Program-made: the position numbers and the translations under genes | Shown here: positions 40,459-52,448 of the stretch, in pieces | Position numbering within the stretch: position 1 is the stretch's first letter | Layout of the letters: each line of letters opens with the position of its first letter | The notes under the pieces: generated by a model | Databases searched by the model: none | What the model was told of the DNA's origin: nothing | Seen by the model: the letters and a program-made list of their open reading frames with translations, nothing else | Source: Vibrio jasicida CAIM 1864 = LMG 25398 | GTDB lineage: Bacteria > Pseudomonadota > Gammaproteobacteria > Enterobacterales > Vibrionaceae | Reading direction: 5' to 3' | Length of the DNA stretch: 64,000 bases | Assembly (NCBI RefSeq): GCF_000400365.1 | Contig: NZ_BAOG01000041.1 | Location: forward strand, 1-64,000

Positions 40459-43188
40459 TTAGTCAATTTTACCGTGGCACTGTTTGTATTTTTTACCGCT
40501 GCCACATGGACAAGGCTCATTACGGCCCACTTTACGTTCGTCACGAACCATTGGTTGGCTAGAGCCTTCCTCTGCTTCTTCACCTTCTGTCAGTGGGTTT
40601 TGAGCTGCCGCGTGTTGAGCTTGAGCACGGCGAGCCGCTTCCTCAGCTTGAGCACGACGTTGCTCTTCCATGCGTTCTACTTCTTCTTGCTGTTGAACAC
40701 GCACGCGTGACAATACTGTAATTACGTCTGTTTTCAGCGCTTCTAGTAGACCTTCAAACAATTCAAACGACTCACGCTTGTATTCTTGTTTCGGGTTCTT
40801 CTGTGCGTAACCGCGAAGGTGAATACCTTGGCGTAAGTGATCCATCGCCGCTAGGTGTTCTTTCCATAGCGTATCTAGCGTTTGAAGCATGACCGACTTT
40901 TCGAAGTTGCGTAGTACTTGTGCACCAACCACTTCTTCTTTTTGCTTGTAAACTTCTACTGCTAGGTTAACGATCTTCTCACGCAATGCTTCTTCGTAAA
41001 GCTTGTCATCTTGCTCAAGCCACTCTTTGATAGGAGCATCTAGATCGAAGTCCGCTTTCAAACGCTCTTGCAGGCCTTCAACATCCCACATGTCTTCTAG
41101 AGATTGTGGCGGAATGTACTCGTCGATGATCGCTGTGATTACGTCTTCACGGTTTTGTTCGATCATATCGCTAATGTCGTCAACACTCATTAGCTCGTCA
41201 CGCAATTCGTAAACCACTTTACGTTGATCGTTCGCAACGTCATCGTATTCAAGAAGCTGTTTACGGATATCGAAGTTACGACCTTCTACTTTACGCTGTG
41301 CTTTTTCGATTGAACGAGACAGCATCTTCGATTCGATCGCTTCGCCTTCTTCCATACCACTTTGGATAAGGCTCGCCATACGGTCTGAAGTAAAGATACG
41401 AAGTAGTGAGTCTTCCATTGATAGGTAGAAGCGAGAAGAACCCGCATCACCTTGACGACCAGAACGACCACGTAGCTGGTTATCGATACGACGAGATTCG
41501 TGACGTTCCGTACCAATGATGTGCAGACCACCCGCATCTAGTACTTGATCGTGAACCTGTTTCCACTCTGCTTTAATCGCATCAATTTGTTCTTTGGTTG
41601 GATCTTGTAGCGTTTCAACTTTTGCCTGCCAGCTACCACCCAATACGATATCGGTACCACGACCTGCCATGTTGGTTGCGATTGTTACCGCACCTGGCGT
41701 ACCCGCTTCCGCAACAATCTCAGCTTCGCGTTCGTGGAATTTTGCGTTCAATACGTTGTGTTTGATCTTCGCTTTCTTAAGTGCATTAGAAAGAAGTTCT
41801 GATTTCTCGATAGAAACCGTACCTACAAGAGATGGTTGACCTTTTTCTACACGCTCTTTGATGTCTTCGATGATTGCAGCAAATTTTTCTGCTTCAGTAC
41901 GGTAGACCACATCTGGCATATCATTACGGATCATTGGTTTGTTGGTTGGAATAACCACCGTTTCAAGACCGTAAATCGATTGGAATTCGAACGCTTCTGT
42001 ATCTGCTGTACCTGTCATACCCGACAGTTTTTCGTATAGACGGAAGTAGTTCTGGAAAGTAATAGAAGCCAGCGTTTGGTTTTCGTTTTGAATCTTAACG
42101 CCTTCTTTCGCCTCAACCGCTTGGTGAAGACCTTCAGACCAACGACGACCTGGCATTGTACGGCCAGTGTGTTCATCAACGATAACCACTTCACCGTCAT
42201 CGTTTACAATGTAGTCTACGTTCAGTTCAAATAATACGTGCGCACGAAGTGCCGCATTTACGTGGTGCAATAAACTAATGTTGGTTGGAGAGTAAAGCGT
42301 GTCACCCTCTTCCATCAAACCGTTCTTAACCATCAGCTCTTCAACGAACTCTTGGCCCGTTTCGGTTAAGTGAACTTGTTTAGACTTCTCATCCACAGTG
42401 TAGTGGCCGTCACCGCGGTACTCTTCAGAATCTTCTTTATCTTGTTTCTGAAGCTGTGGGATAAGCAAGTTGATGCGAGTGTATAGATCCGAGCTGTCTT
42501 CTGCTGGACCAGAAATGATCAAAGGAGTACGAGCTTCATCGATGAGGATTGAATCCACCTCATCGACAACAGCGAAGAAGCGTTCACGTTGAACACGGTC
42601 TTCATTGCGGAAAGCCATATTGTCACGAAGGTAGTCAAAACCAAACTCGTTGTTTGTGCCGTAAAGGATATCGGCTTCGTAAGCTTCTTTCTTAGCTTGA
42701 GGAGGCATGTTTGGCACGTTGATGCCAACAGTCATACCAAGGAACTCGAATAGTGGACGGTTTGTTTCCGCGTCACGTGTTGCTAGGTAATCGTTCACCG
42801 TTACAACATGGACACCTTTACCAGGAAGTGCGTTTAGGTAAGCAGGAAGAGTCGCCGTTAAAGTTTTACCTTCACCAGTACGCATTTCAGCAATTTGGCC
42901 ACCGTTAAGGACCATACCACCAATAAGCTGCACGTCGAAGTGGCGCATACCGTAAACACGCTTAGATGCTTCACGAACCGTAGCAAATGCTTCTGGAAGT
43001 AGCTTATCAAGAGTTTCGCCTTGCTCTAGGCGCTCACGGAACTCAACAGTCTTTGCTTTTAGCTCTTCATCAGACAGTGCTTCGAACGTTGGTTCGTAGT
43101 TATTGATCTCTTTTACAATTTTTCTAAGGCGGCGCAGTGTTCGGTCGTTGCGACTGCCAATAACTTTTGTCAGTAGCTTAGCTATCAT
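40459..43188 (-). CDS. secA: Preprotein translocase ATPase SecA
   Basis: 909 residues (E. coli 901). ATP-driven motor that pushes unfolded preproteins through SecYEG. Walker A is in [17 protein letters not shown]-like box in [14 protein letters not shown], the second nucleotide domain ends with [14 protein letters not shown] and GRSGRQGD. A Gln/Ala-rich linker precedes the zinc-binding tail [16 protein letters not shown] that contacts SecB and lipids. Unlike E. coli there is no secM upstream; dciA is divergent instead. Confidence 0.98.
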   Translation of the reverse strand: MIAKLLTKVIGSRNDRTLRRLRKIVKEINNYEPTFEALSDEELKAKTVEFRERLEQGETLDKLLPEAFATVREASKRVYGMRHFDVQLIGGMVLNGGQIAEMRTGEGKTLTATLPAYLNALPGKGVHVVTVNDYLATRDAETNRPLFEFLGMTVGINVPNMPPQAKKEAYEADILYGTNNEFGFDYLRDNMAFRNEDRVQRERFFAVVDEVDSILIDEARTPLIISGPAEDSSDLYTRINLLIPQLQKQDKEDSEEYRGDGHYTVDEKSKQVHLTETGQEFVEELMVKNGLMEEGDTLYSPTNISLLHHVNAALRAHVLFELNVDYIVNDDGEVVIVDEHTGRTMPGRRWSEGLHQAVEAKEGVKIQNENQTLASITFQNYFRLYEKLSGMTGTADTEAFEFQSIYGLETVVIPTNKPMIRNDMPDVVYRTEAEKFAAIIEDIKERVEKGQPSLVGTVSIEKSELLSNALKKAKIKHNVLNAKFHEREAEIVAEAGTPGAVTIATNMAGRGTDIVLGGSWQAKVETLQDPTKEQIDAIKAEWKQVHDQVLDAGGLHIIGTERHESRRIDNQLRGRSGRQGDAGSSRFYLSMEDSLLRIFTSDRMASLIQSGMEEGEAIESKMLSRSIEKAQRKVEGRNFDIRKQLLEYDDVANDQRKVVYELRDELMSVDDISDMIEQNREDVITAIIDEYIPPQSLEDMWDVEGLQERLKADFDLDAPIKEWLEQDDKLYEEALREKIVNLAVEVYKQKEEVVGAQVLRNFEKSVMLQTLDTLWKEHLAAMDHLRQGIHLRGYAQKNPKQEYKRESFELFEGLLEALKTDVITVLSRVRVQQQEEVERMEEQRRAQAEEAARRAQAQHAAAQNPLTEGEEAEEGSSQPMVRDERKVGRNEPCPCGSGKKYKQCHGKID

Positions 43189-43608
43189 TTTTCGTGAATC
43201 TCTCTTTTATCAGACCGTTCCCGATCTACTCGTAATGCCTTCAGTCTCTGCCAGTTTAGAACTAAGAATACTGAGATAAATCATTTATCAAAGATATTGA
43301 GTTCAAACGTCCATATTTCAAGGCTTAATTTTGAATCAATGTGGCTTAGTGTAAGGATTTTTCATCGATACAACCATAAATAGACGTATTTGTTTGAAGC
43401 ACTCGTAAGTTTTTAACCAAACTGATGACGGATTCGCCAGTATTACACATACATATCGCTGCTCAATCGGCATTATCAAAACAATCCGTCTCGCCATGCT
43501 ATATCAAATATTTATGGGCGAGCTGAAGATAAAGGCCATAATGTAAACTATACCTAAGCAGAAAGCTGCTCTAGAATACCCATATCTCAACAAAATTAGA
43601 TTTTACCT
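43189..43608. other. Divergent secA/dciA intergenic region
   Basis: 420 bp without a convincing coding frame on either strand; no SecM-like arrest peptide upstream of secA. CTCGCC (43490-43495) can pair with GGCGAG (43517-43522) across an AT-rich loop, and AGCAG/CTGCT forms a small stem near 43558-43571 shortly before dciA. Promoters for both genes must lie here, but none stands out by eye. Confidence 0.5.
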
Positions 43609-44067
43609 ATGCGTGATCATCGCCCTACCTCAACAGACGATCTTATTGCCGAATCCCAGTTCAAAAAGATACAAGAACATGCGGGAGACATCCTGCAACT
43701 TAATCAGGCGCTGCAAGAGATCCTACCTAAGGGTACGGCAGATCATTGCCGAGTGGCTAACGTCCGTAACGGTCATTTGCTCATTGATGTGGCCAGCGCT
43801 TCACTAAAGATGAAGATCGATTACGATCGTTTAATGATCCTAAATAAGCTTCGAACTCAAGGCTATGCAAAGCTGATGAGTGTGGAAGTTCGAATCAACC
43901 CATCACTATACCGGAATCGTTTCGAGCACGATGACAGACCAAAGCGTCCACCTCTTACTGAAGCTGCAGCAAATTCATTAATGATCATCGCAGATATGGC
44001 GCCACCAAAGATTCAAGAGCGTTTGAAACGTCTTGCGGAAATGGCAGAAAAGAAGAAAGACAAGTGA
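43609..44067 (+). CDS. dciA: DciA (DUF721), replicative helicase loader
   Basis: 152 residues. DciA is the ancestral bacterial protein that helps load the DnaB helicase and has been studied in Vibrio cholerae; E. coli uses DnaC instead. The N-terminal about 110 residues form the KH-like DUF721 domain (LQEILPKGTADHCRVANVRN, GHLLIDVASASLKMKIDY), followed by a polar, flexible C-terminal tail ending in KKKDK. Position between secA and lpxC, divergent from secA. Followed by a shared terminator. Confidence 0.88.
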   Translation: MRDHRPTSTDDLIAESQFKKIQEHAGDILQLNQALQEILPKGTADHCRVANVRNGHLLIDVASASLKMKIDYDRLMILNKLRTQGYAKLMSVEVRINPSLYRNRFEHDDRPKRPPLTEAAANSLMIIADMAPPKIQERLKRLAEMAEKKKDK

Positions 44068-44120
44068 TAGGTAGAGCGAAGAAAGAACAGTGACCTCACT
44101 GTTCAAAACTCAGATAGTAA

Positions 44121-44147
44121 AAAACCAGGCGGCGGGCCTGGTTTTTT
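44121..44147. terminator. Bidirectional terminator between dciA and lpxC
   Basis: AAAACCAGGC (44121-44130) pairs with GCCTGGTTTT (44136-44145), with T to 44147 on the plus strand and A residues from 44119 that give T on the minus strand. It lies between the convergent dciA and lpxC stops and can serve both. Confidence 0.85.
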
Positions 44148-44170
44148 AATCTATTTTGCGTCAGCGTTGA

Positions 44171-45088
44171 TTACGCAAGCACCATGTTTGGTTCTGCAAA
44201 TGCAACTGGTGAACCGACTTCTTCTTCGAATGTTGTCCATTCCCATGCTTCTTGATCAGCAAGAACAGCACGCAGAAGTTGGTTATTCAGGCCGTGACCT
44301 GATTTATAAGCGCGGAATTCACCAATAATTGCATGACCACACATGTAAAGGTCACCAATGGCATCCAACACTTTGTGAGTCACAAACTCGTTTTCAAAAC
44401 GAAGACCTTCTTCATTAAGAATACGGTAGTCATCCAAAACAATCGCATTATCAAAGCTACCACCTAGAACAAGGTTCTGAGATTGCAGGTATTCGATGTC
44501 ACGCATAAAACCAAACGTACGTGCACGAGAAATTTCGCGAACGAAACCTTGAGAAGAGAAATCAAACATAAGGCGCTGCTCGTCTGATTCAATCGCAGGG
44601 TGGTTAAAGTCAATCTCGAAGTCCATGCGGAAGCCGTTAAATGGCACAAATTCTGCCCACTTATCGCCATCTTCAAAACGAACTGGTTTTTTAATACGAA
44701 TAAAGCGCTTAGGTACATTTTGCATCTCGATACCTGCTTGTTGTAGCAAGTATACGAATGGGCTTGCACTGCCATCCATAATAGGGATTTCAGGTGCGTC
44801 AACTTCAACTACGATGTTGTCAATACCCATACCAGCGAGTGCCGCATTCAAGTGTTCAACAGTTGAAATACGAATACCTTCGTCGTTCACTAATGCCGTA
44901 CAAAGCATAGTGTCACGTACAGATGCCGGATCAGCTGGAAAATCTACAGGTGGATTTACATCGGTACGACGGTAAATGATACCTGTGTTTGCAGCAGCTG
45001 GGCGCAGAGTAAGTGTGACTTTACGACCAGAGTGGAGACCCACACCAGTTGTTTTCACTATTTCTTTCAGAGTACGTTGTCTGATCAT
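44171..45088 (-). CDS. lpxC: UDP-3-O-acyl-N-acetylglucosamine deacetylase
   Basis: 305 residues, equal to E. coli. Zinc enzyme of the committed step of lipid A synthesis. Zinc ligands: His in [14 protein letters not shown] (about 79) and the HKVLDAIGD motif (about 238-242), with catalytic Glu in the former region. N-terminus [21 protein letters not shown] is typical. Ends the dcw region; a terminator-like hairpin separates it from ftsZ. Confidence 0.97.
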   Translation of the reverse strand: MIRQRTLKEIVKTTGVGLHSGRKVTLTLRPAAANTGIIYRRTDVNPPVDFPADPASVRDTMLCTALVNDEGIRISTVEHLNAALAGMGIDNIVVEVDAPEIPIMDGSASPFVYLLQQAGIEMQNVPKRFIRIKKPVRFEDGDKWAEFVPFNGFRMDFEIDFNHPAIESDEQRLMFDFSSQGFVREISRARTFGFMRDIEYLQSQNLVLGGSFDNAIVLDDYRILNEEGLRFENEFVTHKVLDAIGDLYMCGHAIIGEFRAYKSGHGLNNQLLRAVLADQEAWEWTTFEEEVGSPVAFAEPNMVLA

Positions 45089-45114
45089 CTGCTTGCCTCT
45101 CTAAAATATGCTAC

Positions 45115-45144
45115 AAAACACGGCCGTCTGTAACGTCGACCGTG
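45115..45144 (-). terminator. Terminator or attenuator between ftsZ and lpxC
   Basis: An approximately 9-bp stem with one mismatch (45119-45128 with 45135-45144) is followed on the minus strand by TTTT. It lies 45 bp after the ftsZ stop and 26 bp before lpxC. The gap is short, so read-through or a promoter inside the hairpin probably supplies lpxC. Confidence 0.6.
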
Positions 45145-45189
45145 AATGCTACCATAATTTTGAGCTATGTCAAATTTACGGGTTAAAGA

Positions 45190-46437
45190 TTAATCAGCCT
45201 GACGACGCAAAAATGCCGGAATATCTAAGTAACCACTTTCTTTCTCTTGCTTCGGTGCCGCCGAACTTTGGCTTGCAGAAGAAGCTGGAGAAGAAACGGT
45301 ATTTGTCGGCTGAGGAGTTACCTGTGGCTTCTCTTGCATTGGTGAAGTCTGCAAAGTTTGTGCCGGTTTCTCTTCAGCTTGCGGTGCCGCAGTTTGCTGC
45401 TGTGGTTGAGCTTGAGGAGCTGCCTGAGTCGGAGCCACTTTCGCTTTGCCACCCGCAACTAGCGTGATATCTGGTTTCTTCTCATTACCAATACCTGTTG
45501 CAACAACAGTTACGCGGATTTCATCCGTCATATCAGGGTCTAGAGATGTACCGATAACCACTGTTGCATTGTCAGAAGCAAATGCTTTCACTGTGTTACC
45601 TACGGTCTCAAACTCGTCAAGACGCATGTCCAGACCAGCCGTAATGTTAACAAGAACACCACGAGCACCCGCTAGATCGATATCTTCTAGAAGTGGGCTA
45701 GAAATTGCCATCTCTGCCGCTTCTTCAGCACGGTCTTCGCCTTTCGCGATGCCGCTACCCATCATTGCATGACCCATTTCTGACATCACAGTACGTACGT
45801 CTGCAAAGTCGACGTTGATCATGCCAGGACGAGTGATTAGCTCTGCGATACCTTGAACAGCGTTTTTAAGAACGTCGTTCGCACTCGCAAATGCTTCAAG
45901 TAGCGTAACACCACGACCAAGTACTTTAAGTAGCTTTTCGTTTGGAATCGTAATCAAAGAATCAACATGCTTAGAAAGCTCATCGATACCTTGCTCTGCA
46001 AATGCCAAACGCTTTTTGCCTTCAAAGCTGAACGGTTTTGTTACTACCGCAACAGTCAGAATGCCAAGCTCTTTAGCGACTTCTGCGATAACAGGAGCTG
46101 CACCAGTACCTGTACCACCACCCATACCTGCTGCGATAAACACCATATCGGCACCAGTTAGGGAATCTTTAAGTCTATCTCTGTCTTCGAGAGCTGCCTC
46201 ACGGCCAACCTGTGGATTCGCACCTGCCCCCAGACCTTTAGTGATATCACCACCGATCTGAATAACATTGCCAACGCTTGTCTTACGAAGTGCTTGCGCA
46301 TCAGTGTTGACGCTGATGAATTCCACACCTTCGATGGATTCACGCACCATGTGTTCAACAGCGTTACCACCGCCGCCACCAACTCCAACGACCTTGATTA
46401 CTGCATCGTCAGACATTTCCATCATCGGTTCAAACAT
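45190..46437 (-). CDS. ftsZ: Cell division GTPase FtsZ
   Basis: 415 residues. Tubulin homologue forming the Z ring. GTP-binding [11 protein letters not shown] near residue 105, T7 loop [11 protein letters not shown] (about 207) completing the active site. A Gln/Pro/Ala-rich linker (about 320-395) is longer than in E. coli (383 residues in total). The C-terminal peptide [13 protein letters not shown] binds FtsA and ZipA. The ATG at 46437 gives [16 protein letters not shown] and has GGAGA upstream; the frame is open 24 bp further. Confidence 0.97.
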   Translation of the reverse strand: MFEPMMEMSDDAVIKVVGVGGGGGNAVEHMVRESIEGVEFISVNTDAQALRKTSVGNVIQIGGDITKGLGAGANPQVGREAALEDRDRLKDSLTGADMVFIAAGMGGGTGTGAAPVIAEVAKELGILTVAVVTKPFSFEGKKRLAFAEQGIDELSKHVDSLITIPNEKLLKVLGRGVTLLEAFASANDVLKNAVQGIAELITRPGMINVDFADVRTVMSEMGHAMMGSGIAKGEDRAEEAAEMAISSPLLEDIDLAGARGVLVNITAGLDMRLDEFETVGNTVKAFASDNATVVIGTSLDPDMTDEIRVTVVATGIGNEKKPDITLVAGGKAKVAPTQAAPQAQPQQQTAAPQAEEKPAQTLQTSPMQEKPQVTPQPTNTVSSPASSASQSSAAPKQEKESGYLDIPAFLRRQAD

Positions 46438-46467
46438 GTGTTGTCTCCGTTTATCCTGCAACTCAGG

Positions 46468-47730
46468 TTAAAACTCTTTTTGTATCCAATTACGCAATTT
46501 ACCGAAGAAGCCAGTAACAGATGAGCGCTTAGGTTCATTATAATCGCTATCGTCGCTAGACTGCATGTCTCTCGCGTAATGAAGTAATCCAACTGCCGTA
46601 GAATGGTACGGCTCTTTTACATAGTCAGTTAATCCGCTGACTTCGAGCGGTTTGCCGACCCTTACTTGGTTGCGGAATACGCGTTCCGCACATTCTACCA
46701 CTCCTTCGATTTGCGCAGCACCGCCGGTGAGAACTACACCCGCAGCAAGATGGTGTTTAATGCCTTCTTCGCGCAATTTCGCTTGTACAGAGTCGATAGT
46801 TTGGTTAACTAATCCCATCAGCTCAGAGTAGCGTGGTTCAATGACTTCTGACAAAGTCTGACGTTGCAGACTACGTGAAGGTCGACCACCTACGCTTGGG
46901 ACGTTAACCGTGTCATCCTTACTGACCAGTTCACTCAAGGCGCAGCCATATTTGACTTTGATTTCTTCAGCATCGCTCACTGGCGTACCAAAAGCAAAAG
47001 CAATATCGCTAGTTACCGCATTTCCTGCGTAAGAAAATACTTCTGTGTGACGCAACGCACCACCGGTCCAGATAGAAACATCCATCGTGCCGGCACCGAT
47101 ATCCACCACACAAACCCCAAGCTCTCTTTCGTCCTCGGTAATTACTGCATTACTCGCAGCAAGCCCAGAAAACACAAGTTGCTCTACTTTAAGACCACAA
47201 CGTTCTACGGCCTTAATAATATTGCGTGCCATATCATTATGGCATGAGATCAAATGGACGCTTACTTCCATTCTCACTCCAGATAAACCAAGTGGGTTTT
47301 TGATGCCCTCTTGGTAGTCGATGGTGAACTCTTGTGGAATCACATGAAGGATTCGTTGTTCATCACCGATTTTAATCGATTTGGCTGTATGGATAGCACG
47401 ATCCATATCTTCTTGAGACACTTCTTCATCAGAAATTGTGCCCATGCCTTTTTCAATTCGGCTTGCGATATGTTTACCAGACAACGAAATGAATACTCGG
47501 CTGATTTGGCATTCCGCCATTAGCTCAGCTTGATCAATTGCGCGTTGTACTGATTTTACAACCGACTCCAAATCATTCACGCCGCCTTTATCCATGCCAC
47601 GTGAGGGGCTGCTACCAGCACCAATAATATTTATTTGGCCATCAGGTAGAATCTCGCCCACTAGAGCTGATACGGTTGCAGTGCCTATATCCAGACCAAC
47701 AATAATGTTGTCATCAGCGGCCTTAGTCAT
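46468..47730 (-). CDS. ftsA: Cell division protein FtsA
   Basis: 420 residues (E. coli 420). Actin-like ATPase that tethers FtsZ to the membrane. Phosphate motif IIVGLDIGTATVSALVGE at the start, VVDIGAGTMDVSIW near residue 205, and the C-terminal amphipathic membrane helix FFGKLRNWIQKEF. The start overlaps the ftsQ stop by 8 bp; ftsZ follows after 30 bp. Confidence 0.97.
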   Translation of the reverse strand: MTKAADDNIIVGLDIGTATVSALVGEILPDGQINIIGAGSSPSRGMDKGGVNDLESVVKSVQRAIDQAELMAECQISRVFISLSGKHIASRIEKGMGTISDEEVSQEDMDRAIHTAKSIKIGDEQRILHVIPQEFTIDYQEGIKNPLGLSGVRMEVSVHLISCHNDMARNIIKAVERCGLKVEQLVFSGLAASNAVITEDERELGVCVVDIGAGTMDVSIWTGGALRHTEVFSYAGNAVTSDIAFAFGTPVSDAEEIKVKYGCALSELVSKDDTVNVPSVGGRPSRSLQRQTLSEVIEPRYSELMGLVNQTIDSVQAKLREEGIKHHLAAGVVLTGGAAQIEGVVECAERVFRNQVRVGKPLEVSGLTDYVKEPYHSTAVGLLHYARDMQSSDDSDYNEPKRSSVTGFFGKLRNWIQKEF

Positions 47731-48508
47731 CTGTACTCTCTTGTTCTAACTCATGTTCAGGAAACCAACCAACCGCGGCTCCCGTATCGTATCGAAGATC
47801 GATATAACTGATTCTTTGAGTGTCACTGCCAAGCTTGTTATAAAGCGAGAAAAAGCGCTCTATTCGCTCATCCAGAGACTCTTTACCAAGCTCTAGTCGA
47901 ATACCGTTATCAAGGATGATTTGCCAAGCTCGTCGCTCATTTAAAACCAGAGACGATATAGCCAAACCCAATTGTTGGAACTTAGGTCGGAGTTCGCGGT
48001 AGGTTTGCAAGACTTCCGGCCCAGTTGCATTGGGTCCATATAACTTAACTTTCTCTTCCTTTAGCAGGCCGACATCGCCTTCAAATACCAAACCGTTATT
48101 ATCTAACAGCTCGATGCCATTCCAGATGGCGACAGGGCGATGTTCTGTCAAAAATACTTTTACCGTGTCTGGCCATTGCTTTCGGATCGCGGCATGCGCG
48201 ACCCAAGGTAAGGCTTCAACACTTTGCTGCAACACATCGATGTCTTGCGACATAAACGTGCCGATATGATCAATCTTGCTAAACGCTGCTTGAACATCGT
48301 CTGCGGTTACGTACTCCAGTTTTCCTTGAAGCACGATTTTGGAGAGAGGTAACCTTTGGTCATCCCACATCCAACTGATCGCTGAGTACAAAACAGAACT
48401 GATTAAGGTCACGACGACAACGAAAAATAGCACACCCAAGATTTTCTCTTGGCGACCACGGTTAGTCTCCGTGTTAAGTCGCTCTTCATTCAGTGCAATA
48501 TTCAACAA
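47723..48508 (-). CDS. ftsQ: Cell division protein FtsQ
   Basis: 261 residues. Bitopic inner-membrane protein linking early and late divisome parts. A cytoplasmic tail, one membrane segment (about 23-44), then POTRA domain (RLPLSKIVLQGKLEYVTADD) and beta domain ending in SYIDLRYDTGAAVGW. The start is TTG at 48508 (or the adjacent TTG at 48505): no ATG precedes the membrane segment, and AGGAAA lies about 10 bp upstream. A 191-bp gap holding an inverted repeat separates it from murC. Confidence 0.93.
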   Translation of the reverse strand: MLNIALNEERLNTETNRGRQEKILGVLFFVVVVTLISSVLYSAISWMWDDQRLPLSKIVLQGKLEYVTADDVQAAFSKIDHIGTFMSQDIDVLQQSVEALPWVAHAAIRKQWPDTVKVFLTEHRPVAIWNGIELLDNNGLVFEGDVGLLKEEKVKLYGPNATGPEVLQTYRELRPKFQQLGLAISSLVLNERRAWQIILDNGIRLELGKESLDERIERFFSLYNKLGSDTQRISYIDLRYDTGAAVGWFPEHELEQESTDD

Positions 48509-48644
48509 CGTCTTTGTTTCCTGACTTTTGTCTTGTACTTTTCACCGTGTGAGTACACATCGGCAAAAGTATTGACTTTAACCTTGGGATTATACTGAGC
48601 TCTTGTAAACTATCAAACACTGATAGCGATAAATCACAACGATC

Positions 48645-48690
48645 TTGACGCAAAATCGAGATCTATGTCTTTCTCTGTGCTTTGCGTCAA
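48645..48690. repeat. Inverted repeat between murC and ftsQ
   Basis: Perfect 10-base arms TTGACGCAAA (48645-48654) and TTTGCGTCAA (48681-48690) enclose 26 bases. Each arm reads TTGACG outward-in, so either could be a -35 element. No T-run follows on the minus strand, so it does not look like a terminator. It sits where ddlB lies in E. coli. Confidence 0.6.
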
Positions 48691-48699
48691 TTTTCGTGA

Positions 48700-50157
48700 T
48701 TACCCGAGCATATTATTTATGTTCAACTCAAGCGTTGCCAATTGCTTAGCGACTTTACCAACATCACCGGCACCTTGAGTTAAGATCAGGTCGCCATCTT
48801 GTATAACGTTAGCTAAAACTGACGGTAATTGCTCTATTTCAGGCACAAAAATTGGATCTACCTTCCCACGACTACGAATCGTTCGGCATAAAGCACGACC
48901 ATCAGCGCCAGCGATAGGTTTTTCACCCGCCGCATAGACATCGAGCATGATCAGTACATCAACTTGCTCCAGCACGTTAGCAAAATCATCGTAAAGGTCA
49001 CGAGTTCGACTGTAACGATGTGGCTGGAAGATCATAACAAGACGCTTGTCTTGCCAACCGGCGCGCGCTGCATTGATCGTCACATCCACTTCTGTTGGGT
49101 GGTGACCGTAGTCATCAACAAGCATTGCATGGCCGTTTCCAGTATCAAACTCGCCTAAATGATCAAAACGACGACCTGTACCTTGGGTTCCCGCCATTGC
49201 TTTTAAGATAGCTTCATCAGTGATGTCGTCTTCTGTCGCTACGGCAATCGCGGCTGACGCATTGAGTGCATTGTGGCGACCTGGGATATTTAGTGTGATA
49301 TCCAGATTCGCACGCCCTTCACGAACCACGGTGAACTTGCCTTGCTGGCCTTCTTGGTGGTAGTTCTCGATACGTACATCGGCATCTTCAGAAAAACCGT
49401 AAGTGATCACTTGGCGGCTAATACGTGGAATCAGCTCGCGAATCACAGGATCATCTATACACACGATCGCTTGACCGTAAAACGGTAAATTATGAAGGAA
49501 GTCGATGAAGGTTTGCTTCAAAGTTTCAAAATCGCCGCCGTACGTATCCATATGGTCTGCTTCGATGTTCGTGACGATGCTCACCATAGGTTGTAGATGC
49601 AGAAATGACGCATCACTCTCGTCCGCTTCTGCAATCAAAATTCGGCTAGAACCTAGACGCGCGTTAGTGCCAGCACTCTTAACTAGACCACCGTTAACAA
49701 ACGTTGGATCTAAACCTGCTTCAGAATAGATTTGTGTCACTAACGCAGTCGTCGTCGTTTTACCGTGCGTGCCAGCAACGGCAATACCATGACGGAATCG
49801 CATTAGCTCAGCAAGCATCTCTGCACGGCGTACGATTGGAATACGTAATTCGCGAGCTGCGATGACTTCTGGGTTTTCTTCGTTGATTGCTGTTGAAACC
49901 ACAACCACACTGGCTTTTTCCACATTGCTGGCTTGGTGACCGATAAACACGGTTGCACCTTTTGATACTAAACGCTCCGTCACTGGGTTCTCTGATAAAT
50001 CAGAACCCGTGATTTGGTAGCCTTCGTTAAACAGCACTTCTGCAATGCCGCTCATGCCCGCACCACCAATACCGATGAAGTGGATGGATTTCACGCGGCG
50101 CATCTCTGGCACCATTGCGCGAATCTGAGCTAAGTCTTGTGTATGTTGGATTGTCAT
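48700..50157 (-). CDS. murC: UDP-N-acetylmuramate--L-alanine ligase
   Basis: 485 residues (E. coli 491). Adds L-Ala to UDP-MurNAc. N-terminal Rossmann motif [19 protein letters not shown]-loop [12 protein letters not shown] near residue 120, and C-terminal Mur ligase domain with [13 protein letters not shown] and FQPHRYSRT. The ATG at 50157 is chosen; a TTG at 50172 is less likely. Begins 22 bp after murG. Confidence 0.96.
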   Translation of the reverse strand: MTIQHTQDLAQIRAMVPEMRRVKSIHFIGIGGAGMSGIAEVLFNEGYQITGSDLSENPVTERLVSKGATVFIGHQASNVEKASVVVVSTAINEENPEVIAARELRIPIVRRAEMLAELMRFRHGIAVAGTHGKTTTTALVTQIYSEAGLDPTFVNGGLVKSAGTNARLGSSRILIAEADESDASFLHLQPMVSIVTNIEADHMDTYGGDFETLKQTFIDFLHNLPFYGQAIVCIDDPVIRELIPRISRQVITYGFSEDADVRIENYHQEGQQGKFTVVREGRANLDITLNIPGRHNALNASAAIAVATEDDITDEAILKAMAGTQGTGRRFDHLGEFDTGNGHAMLVDDYGHHPTEVDVTINAARAGWQDKRLVMIFQPHRYSRTRDLYDDFANVLEQVDVLIMLDVYAAGEKPIAGADGRALCRTIRSRGKVDPIFVPEIEQLPSVLANVIQDGDLILTQGAGDVGKVAKQLATLELNINNMLG

Positions 50158-50179
50158 CAATTCTATTCTCAATAATTCG

Positions 50180-51247
50180 TTAACGCTTTTCGGTCAAAGC
50201 GACAATGGCTTGTGCGACTGTTTTATCCGCATCTAACTTTGCTGCACTGCGTGCTTGCTCAGCCATTGTAAGTAAAGCTTGTCGATCCAATTGTTGGATC
50301 TGTTGAGTCAATGACTCAACGGTTAAATCTGGTTGTTCAATCATCTTAGCCGCACCGCAATCCACCAAGTGGTCTGCATTCAATGCTTGCTGGCGGTCTT
50401 TATGCATAAACGGCACAAAAATGGCACCAACACCGGCAGCTGAAACTTCAGAAACCGTGAGTGCACCTGAACGACAAACCAAAAGGTCAGCCCATGCATA
50501 AGCATTTGATACATCGTCGATGAATTCGGTTACTTCTGCATTCACAACACCATTGGCTTGGTACGCTGTATTCACTTCTTCAGCAGCACCTTTACCCGCT
50601 TGATGACGAATACAGTAATCTTCGCCCAATTTAGCCATCACTTCTGGCAAAGTTTGGTTAAGAATTCGTGCGCCTTGGCTTCCTCCCATAACCAAAATCC
50701 GAATCGGACCTTGTCGCTCTTGCATCCGCTCAGTTGGCGCTTCTAATTGAGTCACGTCTTCACGAACTGGGTTGCCAACGACTTCTGCTTTTGGAAAAGC
50801 ACCAGGAAAGGCTTGAAATACCTTTTTGGCAATTTTCGACAGCCATTGGTTAGTTAAACCCGCGACAGCATTTTGTTCATGCAGGACAACAGGAATACCA
50901 CTCATCCAAGCAGCAATACCACCAGGACCACTCACGTAACCACCCATACCAAGCACGGCATCTGGCTGCCAGCGTTTCATGTGAGCACGAGCCTGCTTGA
51001 TGGCATTAATAATCTGAAATGGTGCCACAAGAAGACGCTTAACGCCTTGACCTCGTAGACCTTTTACTTTGATAAAGTCGATTTCAATGCCATGTTTCGG
51101 CACTAAATCCGCCTCCATTCTATCCGCAGTACCTAACCAGCGGATCTCCCAGCCTTGCTCCTGCAGTTGTTTTGCAACCGCTAAACCTGGGAACACGTGA
51201 CCGCCAGTACCACCAGCCATCACCATCAAACGTTTATTTTTCTTCAT
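50180..51247 (-). CDS. murG: Lipid II synthase MurG (GlcNAc transferase)
   Basis: 355 residues (E. coli 355). Peripheral inner-membrane glycosyltransferase that adds GlcNAc to lipid I. N-terminal [17 protein letters not shown] and the UDP-GlcNAc-binding [12 protein letters not shown]. The ATG at 51247 lies inside the ftsW end (14-bp overlap), with the TTG one codon earlier unlikely. Confidence 0.96.
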   Translation of the reverse strand: MKKNKRLMVMAGGTGGHVFPGLAVAKQLQEQGWEIRWLGTADRMEADLVPKHGIEIDFIKVKGLRGQGVKRLLVAPFQIINAIKQARAHMKRWQPDAVLGMGGYVSGPGGIAAWMSGIPVVLHEQNAVAGLTNQWLSKIAKKVFQAFPGAFPKAEVVGNPVREDVTQLEAPTERMQERQGPIRILVMGGSQGARILNQTLPEVMAKLGEDYCIRHQAGKGAAEEVNTAYQANGVVNAEVTEFIDDVSNAYAWADLLVCRSGALTVSEVSAAGVGAIFVPFMHKDRQQALNADHLVDCGAAKMIEQPDLTVESLTQQIQQLDRQALLTMAEQARSAAKLDADKTVAQAIVALTEKR

Positions 51248-52430
51248 CAATTTGTTTTTCTAGTTCTTTCTGGCCGCGCTTCAAACGGCATTCATGATCG
51301 ATACGCAGCAATATAGACACCGCTACAGACATAATGATTAAACTCGAACCACCATAACTGATCAGCGGCAGAGTAAGACCTTTGGTCGGAACAATACCGG
51401 CCGCTGCGCCAACATTAACCAGCGTTTGGAAAGCAAACCAAATACCAATACCAAATGCGAGGTAACCGCCAAACATTTCGCCTTCTTCAAAAGCACGTTT
51501 GCCGATATAAACCGCTTTTAGCACCAAACTGAAAATCAGCATTAGCACTAACACGACGCCAACAAAACCCAGCTCTTCAGCCAGTACCGCAAACACGAAG
51601 TCGGTGTGCGCTTCTGGAAGATATTCCAGTTTTTGAATCGAGTTGCCTAAGCCTTGCCCAAACCATTCACCACGACCAAACGCCATGAGAGATTGAGTCA
51701 ACTGATAGCCGCTACCAAATGGGTCTTCCCAAGGGTCGAGAAACGAGGTAACACGACGAATACGGTATGGCTCGACCAAAATCAAGCCAACCACGGCAGC
51801 AATACCAGCAATCATGAGCGCTAAAAACTGAGTCAGCTTGGCTCCAGCAATGAACAGCATGCCAAAAAGCGTCACCAGCATTACAACCACGGTACCTAGA
51901 TCGGGCTGCCCTAGAAGCAACACGGCGAAGAAGGCAAACACCATGATGGGCTTCATGAAACCGCCAAAGAAGGTTTGGCGAACTTCGTCTTGCTTACGCA
52001 CCAGATAACCGGACATGAAGACAAATAGCGAGAGCTTCGCGACTTCGGCCGGTTGCAAGTTAAACAGTCCCAGCGGGATCCAACGCGATGCACCGTTTAC
52101 CGACTTACCAGCCAATAATACGATGATGAGTAAACCAAACGAGATCCACAATAAGTAATGGCTTCGCTTAAACCATTGTTCTAGTGGGATTTGAAGAATG
52201 ACGGCAGACACACCAATCGCCAGCACCAAGAAAGTGGCATGACGGAACATAAAGTGAAATGGCTGATCCGTCAGACGTGAGCTGATTGGAAATGATGCTG
52301 ATGTCACCATCACCAAACCGGTTAACATCAAACCCAGTGCAATCCATACGAGTTGACGGTCAAAGAGCGCCTCTGGAGCAGGATGCTTAAGCCAAGTGCC
52401 AATGCTGCGTTTAACGTTACCTAAACCCAC
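51234..52430 (-). CDS. ftsW: Septal peptidoglycan glycosyltransferase FtsW
   Basis: 398 residues. SEDS-family polymerase working with FtsI. About ten membrane segments from residue 28 on. Conserved [16 protein letters not shown] [16 protein letters not shown] and the C-terminal [12 protein letters not shown]. The start is a GTG at 52430 because the next Met is already inside the first membrane helix. A ribosome site is weak (AAAGG about 11 bp upstream), so it may depend on coupling to murD. Confidence 0.94.
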   Translation of the reverse strand: MGLGNVKRSIGTWLKHPAPEALFDRQLVWIALGLMLTGLVMVTSASFPISSRLTDQPFHFMFRHATFLVLAIGVSAVILQIPLEQWFKRSHYLLWISFGLLIIVLLAGKSVNGASRWIPLGLFNLQPAEVAKLSLFVFMSGYLVRKQDEVRQTFFGGFMKPIMVFAFFAVLLLGQPDLGTVVVMLVTLFGMLFIAGAKLTQFLALMIAGIAAVVGLILVEPYRIRRVTSFLDPWEDPFGSGYQLTQSLMAFGRGEWFGQGLGNSIQKLEYLPEAHTDFVFAVLAEELGFVGVVLVLMLIFSLVLKAVYIGKRAFEEGEMFGGYLAFGIGIWFAFQTLVNVGAAAGIVPTKGLTLPLISYGGSSLIIMSVAVSILLRIDHECRLKRGQKELEKQIDEEK

Positions 52431-52448
52431 GAAGTGTGTGACCTTTAA

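Noticed and set aside
43609..44067. Candidate SecM upstream of secA
   Set aside because: It is on the opposite strand, has no signal peptide or arrest motif, and matches DciA (DUF721).
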